In this document: positions 1 to 12,500 of the stretch, piece after piece
Layout of the letters: every line of letters begins with the position of its first letter
Numbering within the stretch: position 1 is the stretch's first letter
Assembly (NCBI GenBank): GCA_016802295.1
Contig: JAESIW010000200.1
Coordinates: 1,549,210-1,613,209 of the forward strand
DNA length: 64,000 nucleotides
From: Brachionus rotundiformis
Lineage: Eukaryota; Rotifera; Eurotatoria; Ploima; Brachionidae
Direction: 5' to 3'
Program-made: the position numbers and the translations under genes
The notes under the pieces: model-generated
What the model was told of the DNA's origin: nothing
Databases searched by the model: none
What the model saw: only the letters and a program-made list of their open reading frames with translations

Positions 1-1
1 C

Positions 2-3000
2 AATGCCATTACGGGTCTGAATGGATCTGGCAAATCAAATATTCTTGATTCGATTTGTTTTGTCCTTGGTATTAGCAACTTGACCCAAGTGAGAGCTACA
101 CATTTGCAGGAATTGATTTACAAGGGAGGAAATGCCGGCATCACCAAAGCAACTGTATCAATCACATTTGACAACATGGACAAGAATCAAAGTCCTCCAG
201 GTTACCAGGACTATGAAGAAATTACAATTACAAGACAAATTTCTGTCGGCAACAAACATAAATACTTAATTAATGGCCAGAACGCAACTGCTCAAAGAGT
301 TACTGATTTATTTTGTTCGGTCCAGTTAAACGTCAACAATCCAAATTTTTTGATCATGCAAGGCAAAATTACCAAAGTGCTGAACATGAAGCCTGTCGAG
401 GTTTTGTCCATGATTGAAGAAGCTGCTGGTACAAAGACTTATGACATCAAAAAAGCTAATGCTCTTAAAACCATAGAGCACAAAAACTCTAAGCTGAACG
501 AAATAGAACGAGTCCTAAAGGAAGACATCACCCCAGCCATAGAAAAATTGAAACAAGAGAGAAGTGCCTACATTGAGTATCAAAAATGTGAACGAGAATA
601 CCTTCATTTGCACAAGGTGTCTTTGGCTTTCAAATTTTACCAAGCTGATCAAGCTGTTCAAAAAAGCAAGTCTGCTAATGAAGGAGTTGAAAAAGAATAC
701 GAGGATCTGACTGAGGGCATAGGAGAAATCGAAAAAAAAATTGAATTGCTCAAAAAAGAAATAAATACTTCAGTGGCCAATATGGAAAAGAGTCAAAATG
801 ATGAACAATTGACCACGCTGGAATCAGAGCTGAAGCGAAATCGAATGGAATTGGCAAAATTAACCAGCGATCTGAACAATATTAAATCTAATTTAAAAAC
901 AGATACAAAGCGTCAGGAGGAAATAAAAAAAAACATCAAAGATGTAGATAAATATTGTTTTTTGTTAAATTATTTTTTAATTATATTTTTGTCCAGAATG
1001 AAAAATCAATAGAAGCCAAAGAAACAAAAATGAACCAGATGAAAACTAATGTGGAAAATTTGGAAGAAGATTTGGCTCAAGCAGAACAAAATTTAAAAAA
1101 AGCCCAAAAAGAATATGAAGCTTTATGCTGTGGTTTCGTAATCGATGAAGATACATCTCAATTGCAGACCATTCAGGATCAAATATTGAATACCAAGAAC
1201 AAAATAAGCGAGAGACAGACATCGGTGAAAAAAGCCCAAATTAAGTAATTGACTTTTCTTGGCATTTTTATTGGAAAAACTGATTATTATGTTATCAATT
1301 AGGCTTGAGAATGCGCTAAAAGAAAGTGAAAAATTGAAAAGAGAATTGCAGGAAGATACTAAAAGTTATGAAGAGACAAAAATAAATTTTGATTCTAAGA
1401 AAAAAGAACATGACAAGCTTAAAACCGAATTGGATATGCTCAATTACGATTCGAACAAATGGGAACAACTTAGCTCGCGTAGAAACCAGCTTAATAGTGA
1501 TATATATAATTTGAATGAAAAGGTTCAAATTCTTTGCGCCAGGTTAAATCTAATAATTATTTTAAATAAGATTTTATTGTTAAATTTTATTCTTTAGATA
1601 TCCACAATTAAATTTTGAATATAAAGATCCTGAACCAAATTTTGATAGAACTAAAGTTAAAGGACTTGTTTGTTCTTTATTTAAAGTAAAGGATACACGA
1701 TTTTCTACTGCTATTGAGACAGCCGCTGGAGGAAGGGTAACTAATTATTTTAGTATATTAAACAAATTGTATCTTCATAGATAGTGGTTTAGATATTTGA
1801 ACAAAGTTACAGATAATAGATTAATTTGATCTTTTTTGATCTAGAAGGGATAAAAATATAAACTATATTTGTCAGTTATCAGATAATTACACCAAAATAG
1901 CATAAGATCATGTATTCTTTATATTATATTCTTTAAAGAAGACAAATTTATTTTGAATCAAGAATTTAAGGATCTCTTTTTTTATTAAGTATTATTTTTA
2001 AAAAAATATTTGAATTTAAATTTTTTCTTCAATAAGACTTTATTCATTTTGTCTAATTATTTTCACAGCAATCAATTTAAATTGGCTTATTGACTTTAAC
2101 ATAGCTATTTTTCTATTTTATTTAATTAAGTACAGCTTTATAATTTTAAGTAGAAGTAGTAATAGTAGTACTAGTATAAGTGCTGCGACTAGAACTGTGT
2201 TTAAGTTGAGGCCTAAAGAGCAGTGATTTGTTCCAAACTTCTCTGATCCATTTGGTAAAGAAATTAAATCTGATTGAAACAATTTCTTTGCTCTCTATAA
2301 ATAATTCTTTTCTGGTTCTGTTTTGAGCCTTCAAACAAGCGTACACCTTCTTTAGAAAATCGACAATTTTACACATGCAGACAAAATCATCTCTCCGTCC
2401 ATCTGCTTATTTGAAGATTGGTCAAATTCATTTTGTTAAATCTGCTGTCACAACTTAGTCCCCTCAACTCTGGTACCAATCTCGTCACTCTTCTTTTCTT
2501 CTTTCAATTATATCTTCCATACAGTATGGATACCACAAAGAAATTACATAATCTAAATTCCAACAAAAGTTTAGTATTATGTTTGCTAATAAATATAAAG
2601 TATTTTCTGATAATCTGTCTTTATATGCTTCCATTGATTCACTTATGATGCTTCCTAAGTATGTGAATTCATTCACACACTCAATGTTTGTACCATCTAT
2701 GGTGATTTGGATATTCAATTCGGAGTTCAGTTGGTCTAGCTTTGTTAACCTGAATATCTTTTAATTTGCATGTTCAATTTTCAATTTTTTATTTGCACCA
2801 AATCATCTGCAAACTCTAGATCCTCGAACTTTGTTGTCAACTCCCACTGTATACCCCTCGGGGAGTCTTCTTAATGACTTAATCGATCACAATTAGGAAC
2901 AGTGTTGAAGAGACTCCTGTACCCAATTTGAAGCTTTCAGATAGTCCTTTTTCCAGAATTACGTTAAAGATTATTAAGTTAATAATTTTTATAAATTAAG

Positions 3001-5917
3001 TGAATTTTTTTGTAATAAAAACATTTTAAAACTTATTTTCCACGACTTGTTTAAATTCAAGTCAATTTGATTTTGTTACTTTTGACCAGCACTGGTTAAA
3101 ACTTAAAAGTAATAAAAACATTTTAAAACTTATTTTCCACGACTTGTTTAAATTCAAGTCAATTTGATTTTGTTACTTTTGACCAGCACTGGTTAAAACT
3201 TAAAAGTAAATTTCAAAACATTTCCAACTCGAAAATTATTTTTATTTAATTATGTTATTTCAAAATTTTCAGTTAAGAATACTTTATAACAAATCAATGT
3301 CCAAAATAAAGCAAAGTTTTTCTCTTAAAATATTAAAATCTGTATCAATATATTACTATTATATTAGTAATAATAAACATATCTTTACTCTTTTTTGTTT
3401 TTTGTGTATTTTTTTATCATTTGTTAATGGAAAAAAAAATTTTTCAAGAAAATTTTTAACTTAATTTATTAATTAATTTACTAATTTTTTTTAAGCTCTT
3501 TAACTTGGTTGTTGACACTGACAAGACTGGTAAACTAATTCTTCAAAAAGGTGAATTAAAACGTAAAGTCACAATCGCTCCAATGAACCAAATTAGAGGC
3601 AATCCGCCTTCTGATCGCGTCGTCCGTACCGCAAAAAGCCTGGTCGGCTCGGACAAAGTGCATACAGCATTGTCGCTTATCGACTACGATCCAATTTATC
3701 AAACTGTCATGGAATACGTCTTTGGTTCAAAATTTATATGCTTTGATTTGGACTCAGCTAAATCAGTAGCTTTTCATCCTCAAATAATGACAACTACAAT
3801 AACAATTGATGGCGATCAGTTTGATCCAGAAGGTACTTTGTCTGGTGGAGCCAGAGGCGAGCGAGCCAATTTTCTAGCTCGAATAGGCGAGCTTAATCAA
3901 ATAAAAGAGGAACTTAGTGCACGAGAACAAGATATGCTAAAGATAAATTCAGAACTTAAAAAAGAGAAGGAAATGTCCATCAACTACACTCGTCTGAAAA
4001 ATGACTACGATCTCAAAACTAATCAACTTAATTTGGCCAAGCTAAATCTTGAACAGAACACTCATCATCAAAAACTAGAAAAGCTAAATAATTTAAATCA
4101 AGAGATACAAAATCAACAAGAAGAGAGCCAAAATTCAAATACAGAATTGGAAAATTTAAGATCCAAATTGCTCGATCTTGAAAAAAGAGTAAAAAATAAT
4201 TATGACATTGAACAAGAGAAAGAAAATGGACAAAAAAAAATAAATGAAGCCAAGGCTAATTTAGAAAACAAACAAATATCTTCTGGCAAATTACAGGAAG
4301 AGTACAAATCAATAAACATGGACATCGATGTGTTGAGAAAGGAAATACAGAGCTATTCTGAAGAGTGCGAAAAGTTAGAAGAAAATTTAAAAATATTAAA
4401 TGAAGAAATTGATACAAAGACAGATCTAATTGAAAAACTTAAACAGGAAGAGGACAGTTTTATTGGAAAGCTGAATGAAAGAAGGGAGATCATTAAGGAA
4501 AAGAATCGGGAAATTGATTCTAAAAATAAAGAGTGTGATCGTTTAGAGAAAGAGAAAAATTCCATCGAACTTAAAATTAAAGAATTGGCACACAAAAAAT
4601 CTGACCTGAAGGAACATTTGAAGTCTTATGAGGAAACTCTTGATGTTTTGATGAGGGAAAATGCTTGGATCGAAGAGGAAAAAAAACTCTTTGGTCAAGC
4701 TAACTCCATTTATGATTTTTCAAAGCAAAATATTAAAGAAGTGAACCATCGTTTGCACGAATTGAAAAATAGAAAAGAGAAATTATCCAAACAAGTGGAC
4801 ATGAGAGCTATGGGTATGTTGGCCAAAAAAGAAGAAGAGTACGAAGAATTGACCAAAAAAAGACAAATTGTGCTTAGAGACAGAGCCACTTTGGAGACCA
4901 CAATTGAGGATTTGGAAAAAATTAAAACCGAAGTATTGATCAAAGCTTTCGAGTCAATAAATAAAGATCTTGGTAACATTTTCAAAACACTTCTTCCAGG
5001 AGCGTTTGCGAAATTGGAATGGGTCAATCGCAATTCGCTTTTGGATGGCGTTGAATTCAAAGTAGCCTTTGGTGATGTATGGAAAGAGTCACTTACTGAA
5101 TTGAGCGGTGGGCAACGATCTCTTGTGGCTTTGTCACTTATACTTTCTCTTCTTCTTTACAATCCTGCACCTTTGTACATTTTGGATGAAGTTGATGCCG
5201 CCTTGGATACTTCTCACACCCAAAACATTGGTCTTATGATCAAAAAATACTTTAAAAAGTCTCAGGTAAGATTGAGCCTTTTGTTCGAATTCAAATTGTT
5301 TTTCTTTATTTTGTTTAATTTTGTTTTAATTTCTAGGGTAATTTTTAAGCTTAAGGCTATTTTTAAACTCATTTCTGATTTATTTTCTATTCTAGTTGGT
5401 AAAAATTTTTTTAAAAGGTCATTTCAAATTTAATTAGTTTGAAAATAAAAAAAAACAATGTAGTTAATGATTTGACACAGAAAAAAAACATAGATAATGA
5501 TAGAATTTCGTTTTTAAATAAAATTAAAACTAATTAACCTTGAATTTTAATATGTGATATTCTTTGCTGATTATATCACTTTTATTAAATTATTTTAAAA
5601 GAGTGGTCAAAAACAGTTCAAAAAAATATTTTTGGTTAATTTTTTATTTAACTATTATAGGCAGATAAGATTGAAATTTTTTATTTATAAATAATTTACC
5701 AATTATATATTTGTAAAATTTTATAATTGATATTTTATTTAAGTTTGTAATTGTTTCACTAAAAGATGGTATGTTCAATAATGCCAATGTATTGTTTAGA
5801 ACTAAACTAATTGACGGTGTATCTACTATTCAGCGCTATGAACAAAAGAAAAAAGGTGCAAATGAGCGAGAACGAGACTACACGGCACTCAACGATCAAA
5901 CCAATCTTAGGCGATAA
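2..5917 (+). CDS. SMC2: SMC2, condensin core ATPase (5' end cut by window)
   Basis: Structural maintenance of chromosomes 2, the ATPase that pairs with SMC4 in condensin I and II to compact mitotic chromosomes. Exons: <2..943, 997..1244, 1303..1542, 1598..1736, 3496..5265, 5744..5917; all phases agree and give 1,170 residues. The animal protein is about 1,197 aa, so only about 28 N-terminal residues lie outside the window. Seen: Walker A GLNGSGKSN at the very start; a long coiled coil; a hinge running from YPQLNFEYKDPEPNF through GTLSGGARGE; a second coiled coil; the ABC signature LSGGQRSLVALSL; Walker B YILDEVDAALD; and the C-terminal VIVSLKDGMFNNANVLF block. GTLSGGARG in the hinge fits SMC2 rather than SMC4. 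The fourth intron (1737-3495) is unusually large and holds retrotransposon debris and a 97-bp tandem repeat. Confidence 0.97.
2480..2960 (-). mobile_element. LINE (non-LTR retrotransposon) fragment in SMC2 intron
   Basis: Lies antisense inside SMC2 intron 4. Minus-strand translation of 2485-2718 contains NEFTYLGSIIS, a typical post-catalytic reverse-transcriptase block of non-LTR elements. Upstream on the minus strand (about 2790-2950), broken frames give text equivalent to the catalytic region (IQWELTTKFEDLEFADDL). The same family recurs at 12790-13215 and 48050-48890, also on the minus strand. It is frameshifted and cannot be active. The clade is not resolved by eye; RTE-like is likely. Neighbouring 2146-2400 may belong to it but shows no motif I recognise. 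Confidence 0.7.
3012..3205. repeat. 97-bp direct tandem repeat, two copies
   Basis: Copy 1 is 3012-3108 and copy 2 is 3109-3205; both begin gtaataaaaacattttaaaa and look identical throughout. The repeat sits in SMC2 intron 4 just before exon 5. No coding sense is apparent. Confidence 0.9.
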
Positions 5918-6517
5918 CAATTTGTCTATTTTTTTATATAATTTTCGCTAATGCAGTATTATGTAAATGTTTTCTCAAAAATTAAAAAAGATTGACATAA
6001 AACAGAAAATTTTTTGTATAAATTTTTTAAATACAATTGACAAAAAAAAATTTATTTCTACTCCCAAGAGTCAAGTTTACCCACCTCAAGGCTCAGACTA
6101 AATTGTCCATTTATAAATATATGAAAAATTTACGCAAATTAAAAAAGCGACACATATAAAATCAAACAAATAAAATTTAAATTTGTCATTTACTATTTTA
6201 AATTTAAAAAACTAGGCATCAACATTAATTATCTTGACTACAGAAGTCAAAACCTATTCACCTATTTCTGATCATTAATAATTTAAAAGTCTTTTAACAA
6301 ATAGAGACATGTCCTCTGGTGTTTAGATACCCTTTTTTGACATTTATAGTAAACCAACCGTGTTGCTTAATTGGGTAGAAAGAAATTCTTAATTTATATA
6401 CTAGTAATTTAGATTATTGAAATCGATAAATTATTTGTTCGATATAGTTTTTTTAAACAAAAAAATTATAAATTTTAAATTGTGAATGAAAATTAAAAAC
6501 TCGTTCTGAAATTTAAC
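5918..6517. other. Intergenic spacer, SMC2 to chitinase
   Basis: About 600 bp of AT-rich sequence between two genes on the same strand. It must hold the SMC2 3' end and the chitinase promoter. I see no ORF, repeat or clear TATA box. Confidence 0.6.
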
Positions 6518-9500
6518 ATGAATTTAGGATTCAAAATCCTGGCATTAAATGCCATTTTTGCCTCATTTATTTCAAGTAACCTAATAATACTGTAAATGCA
6601 AGGCTATAATATTTTTTTTAAAGTTATTTATGGTAAAAAAATAATATCTTGTTATCATACCAATTGGTCTCAATACAGAGAGGGACCTGGTCGATTTTTT
6701 CCGGAAAACATAGATCCATTTCTATGCGACATAGTTATATACGCATTTGCCAAGCTCGAAGGTGATCGATTGGATCCTTTTGAGCTAAATGACTTGAGTA
6801 CTGAGAATAGTACTGGCATGTATGATCAGGCACTGAGTTTAAAGAAAAAAAATCCCAATCTCAAAATACTGATTGCTACAGGAGGTTAATAGAGTTAATT
6901 AAGAATAACTTTTCATTTATTTTAATTTAAATATTAAAAGGCTGGAATATTGGATCTGGACCTTTTAGTGTAATGGCTAATAATTATGAGATGAGAAGAA
7001 ATTTTGTCATAAATGCCAGAGAATTTGTCCAGAAGCACGGATTTGACGGGCTTGACTTGGAGTAAAATTTTTATTTATTTTAAAAAGATAGAAATTATTT
7101 TTAAATGTAGCTGGGAATATCCGGGATCAAGAGAGGGGTCAGCTGTCACTGACAAGCAAGTGTTTAGTGTGTTGATATCTGTAAAGATAAACAAATTTTT
7201 TAATGAAAAAATTTTTATTTTTTTTCAATTTTTTATCAGGAATTAAAAGCTGAATTTGAACCTTATAACCTAATGTTGACTGCAGCTGTAGGTGTTAGTG
7301 AAAAAATAGTGAAAGCTGGATACGAAATTGAGAAAATATGCCAGTAATTTTTAAATAAGAAAATTTAATTTTTATCTCATTTAAAATACTAAAGCTATTT
7401 GGATTTTGTAAATTTGATGAGCTACGTAAGTTGATAACAAAAGAAAAAAGCTAAAAATATTATTGATTTCATTCATTAGGACTTGCATGGAAGTTGGGAA
7501 GAAATTTTGGGTCATCATACAGCACTTTATCCCAGAAAAGATGAAAATGAAGATCAAGCCAAGCTGAATGTTGAATGGTCAGTTAAAAATTGGCTAACAC
7601 AAGGTTGTCCAAAGCAAAAGTTGTTACTAGGTCTTGCATTATATGGACGAACCTTCAGATACTTCCAAAACACAACACTTGGAGCACCAAACTTTGGACC
7701 TGGTGGCTTAGGACCAGTAATCTTACCGTCTGTTCAATCAGAAAAAAAGACTGATCTTTTTTTTTAGTACACGTTGTCTAGAGGTATGCTAAGCTATTAT
7801 GAAATATGTGAAAAGCAAAAAAGAGGCTGGATAGTAGAGCGAAATGAAGAACAGGCTGTGCCATACGCTTACTCTTCTATTGAATGGGTGGGCTATGATG
7901 ACATCAAAAGTCTAAAAACAAAATCAAAATTTATCATTGATATGGATTTGGGAGGTGCAATGTTCTGGGCGTAATTTGATTTAAATTTTGTGCTAATTTT
8001 AAATTAATTAAATTTTTGCTCCAAGTCTTGATTTAGATGATTTTAATGGAACATTTTGTAATGAAGGAAAATTTCCACTTATAAATGCTGTTAAAAATGA
8101 GCTTGAAAATGATAATCCGGATACAACTACTCAGATGTCTACAACTTCCGTAGAACAAAATCTTTGTCCTGATGGCGACGGATTTTGTAATTTAAAAAAT
8201 TTTCTTTGTAAAAATCCTATTTGAAAATTTTTTAAGATCCTGATTTGTCAACCAATTGCAAAGATTATTATCTTTGTATGTACCAAGGAGCTTCAATTAT
8301 GAGGCTAAGCTGTTCTGATGGTCTTTTGTTTGACACAAAGCTCAAGTCGTGCAACTATGAAAAATCAGTAGAATGTAAATTAATATTTTTAATTTTTTCA
8401 TTGGTAAATTTTATAAATATTATAAGGCACCAGTTCATATTCAAATTTAAATACAACTTCTACACTACAACCAACAAGGACAAAAACCGCACCGACCACA
8501 GCTACAACTACTGACGATTCTATTGAGCCTGATCTAGAAGTCGATGAAGAAATTGAGCAGATTGAAATAAATCCTAGTATTTTATGATATTAAATTTTGA
8601 TAATAATGATACTTATGAGCTTTATTTAAAGATAGAAATGGCAGAAAACTTGTGGTATGTTATTACACTAACTGGGCCCAGTACAGACAAGGCGAAGGAA
8701 AATATGAACCTGAGCAGATTGATGCTAATTTGTGCGATATGATCATTTATGCGTTTGCCAAGCTTGAGGGTGACAAGATAGTTCCATTTGAATGGAATGA
8801 TTTAAGTACATCATGGCTACCGGGCATGTACGATCGAACTATGAATCTAAAAAACCAAAATCCAAACGTTAAAATTTCCATAGCCATTGGTGGATGGAAC
8901 GCTGGGTCAGGTAAAAAAATTTGATAAAAATCATTTTTATATAATTTTTAATTTTTAAAGTGATTATTTGATAAGATCCTATTTTAATTTCTATTGATCA
9001 TAAATTTCAAATTTTTTTATTGAATTTATTAAAATTTTTCTAAAAATTAAACATTTTTTATAAAGTCTGGAATAACTTATGATCAAGATAAGATAAAAAT
9101 ATTACAAAATTTTATTTTTTAATAAAAGGTCCATTTAGTAAAATGGTAGCTGATGATAATATGAGATCAAATTTTGTGAAAAACGCGGTTGAATTTGTTA
9201 AAAAACATCGGTTTGATGGCCTAGGTAATTTCTCAATTTAATTTTAAACGTTTAAAAATTTAATTAATTTTTCCTTTAGATTTAGAGTAAGATTTGACAA
9301 AGTTTTTTAAGCAAATAAATAAAATTTCTAAAAGCTGGGAATATCCTGGTTCAAGAGAAGGTTCTTCTCCAAATGATAAAGTTCTTTTCACAGCTTTGGT
9401 CAAAGTAAATTCTACATTGTTTTAAATAATCGATATATTAATAATTTTTAAAATATCAGGAGCTAAAAAAAGCATTCATGCCTGATAGCTTAATTTTGAC

Positions 9501-12500
9501 CGCTGCTGTTGGTGCTGGTTACCAAACAATTATTAATGGCTACGAAATTGATAAAATTTCAAAGTAAACTTTCTAGAAAAAAAAAATATTTTTTTGACTA
9601 ATTAAATGATTACTTTTAGATACTTGGATTATATTAATCTAATGACTTATGTAATTTTTTTTACTATTTAGTTTTTGTACTAAATTTTCTAATTTAGGAC
9701 TTTCATGGAAGTTGGGAGAATTTTTTGGGTCATCATGCACCATTATATGCAAGAAAAGATGAAGTTGGTAATCAGACTAGGCTGAATGTAGGTTGGGCAG
9801 TGAGATATTGGCTCGCGCAAGGCTGTCCTAAAGAGAAACTTTTGGTCGGTTTGTCCTTGTATGGAAGAAGCTTTAGTTATGCCGAAGACAAAAACCTAGG
9901 AGCTGCTAGCACTGGACCTGGAACAAAGGGAAAAGTAATTTAAAATTAATAAAATTAATTTATTAATTGATAGGATTTTTTATTTTTTTAATTTCAGTAC
10001 ACTGGTACACCAGGTATTCTTAGCTATTACGAAGTATGTGAAAAAATGAGAGACGAAGACTGGATTGTTGAACGAAACTATGAGCAAGCAATTCCTTTTG
10101 CTTATTCTCCAACTGAATGGGTTGGCTTCGATGACGTAACTAGTTTAAGAATCAAGGTAAATAATTTTAACTATTAAAACAAATTAGTAAAAATAATTCT
10201 CATTTTCAGGCGCGATATATAAAAGATCAAGACTTAGCTGGAGCCATGTTTTGGGCGTATGATTTAAACCTTTAAAATGAATCAAATAATTATCTATATG
10301 TGTTTTTAGACTTGATTTCGATGATTTTAATGGATACTTTTGTGGACAAGGTTAATTACTAACTATTATTAAAAATTTAATTTAATAATATCGACTAAAA
10401 AATTTTAGGAAGATATCCTTTAGTAGCTGCTGTCAAAGATGAATTCTTAGATGGAAAACCAGATCCGAACTTAACTACAGATATAGTAAACCCAGTAGTA
10501 AGTAGCACTGAAGCTATTGAATGGAAATCAACTGATTCAATGATGACAACTAAACCTATTCATTTATGTTTTGATGGAGATGGATATTGTACTTTTAAAA
10601 CAATCTACTAACAAATAATAATTTAAATTGATAAAGATCCGGATGAAACAACAGGGTGCAGAAGATACTATTTATGCTCATTCACTGGAACACCGGATGC
10701 AAATATATCATTTTTTACATGCCCTTCAAGATTAATTTTTGATAAAACAACAAAATCTTGTAACTTTCCCCATGCTGCCATCTGTAACAATAAAAGTAAT
10801 TAAAAACATATTTAAAAACGATCTATAAATATCAAAAATTAAATAAAAATTAAACTTAGGTAATACTGATAGCACACGAAGCACATCTACCAATGTTATG
10901 ACAAAGTCAACGCAAACAATACCAATCACACAATCAACTGAAGAAATGATAACAACAAAAAATATAGATGAAAGAGAATTTCAAACAAGTAGAATAAATA
11001 ATATAATTAGGAAGCAAAATTTAATTTTCATATTAAAAAGAATCAGGCAATTTGGTAATGTGCTATCACACTAATTGGGCTCAATATCGACAAGGTGAAG
11101 GAAAGTTTTTCCCAGATAATATCGATCCATTCCTTTGTGATATTATTATTTACTCTTTTGCCAAACTCGAGGGAGATAGATTGGAGCCATTTGAATGGAA
11201 TGATCTAAGCACTTCTTGGTCAAGAGGAATGTATGATAGAACAATGGATTTGAAAAAGAAAAATAGTGCTTTGAAAATTATGATAGCTGTTGGTGGTTGG
11301 AATGCTGGATCAGGTATTGTTTTTTTTAAACAAAAAAAAGCTTGTAATTAATCGAACTTTAAAATAAAAGGTCCTTTTAGCCAAATGGTCAAAAATTCAA
11401 TTACAAGAAGAAATTTTGTCAATAATGCATTGAAGTTTTTAAGAGACCATAAATTTGATGGATTGGGTAACAATTCAAATTAATATTTTATTATTTTTAT
11501 TTATTCTTTAATCTTTTAATTCAATTTTTTTAAATAGATCTAGAGTAAGTTTTAAAATTAAATTGATAAATTCATTTCTAACCTTTTGCTTTAAGTTGGG
11601 AATATCCTGGTTCAAGAGAAGGCTCTTCTCCAGAAGACAAAAGATATTTTACAATTCTTTGTCAAGTAATTTTGGTTTATTCTAATTTTTTATTCAAACT
11701 TAAACAATTATTTAAGGAATTGAAAACAGCATTTAGACCATATAATCTCCTTTTGACTGCAGCAGTAGGTGCAGGTTATGACACTATAGTAAATGGATAC
11801 GAAATTGCCAAAATATCTCAATATCTTGATTATATTAATCTCATGTCCTATGTAAGTTCTTTCTTTATTTTTAAAATTTTTTTTTATTTACCAAAATTTC
11901 CATGCAATTAGCTACTATTTTCCATCTTGTAAATATCGTATTAGTTAAGATTACATTTTAATTATTTAAATTATTCATTCCATTTAATTATCTGTATAGA
12001 GGCATATTTTTTTTTACTCTGTTTTTTTTTAGTTAAAAAAAGTTTTTCTCTAATTTTTATACACTGTAAATTTTAGTCTTTACTAAAATTTTATATGAGA
12101 TACTTTCATCTTATCTTATCAATTTATTGCTTAATTCATTTATGCTTATAATTAGTCATCAAATCTAATTTTCCGAAATGAAATTTTTTTGGCTAAAAAT
12201 TTTTCTAAAAAATTTTGGAAATGTTTTTCTTTTTTAATTTATTAAATTAATTAATTTAATCATCCAAAAGGTTTTTGTGGGGAATTCTCCAATTTTCTAA
12301 TATTTTTATTGGAGCTATTTAAATTCTGAAAGGAGTTTTTTTTCAAGGAATAATCTTATAATTTTATTCCTTGCTACAATTGAATACTCGTTTTTTTTAA
12401 TTCCGTTCTATTATTTAGTATACTTCCAGATTTTTTCTTGTGAGGTAATATATAAAACGAAACACATTTTCTATTATAAATATATCACTGGGACGGTTTA

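Noticed and set aside
2146..2376. 76-aa minus-strand open frame in SMC2 intron 4
   Set aside because: May be part of the LINE debris, but shows no recognisable motif; not called separately.
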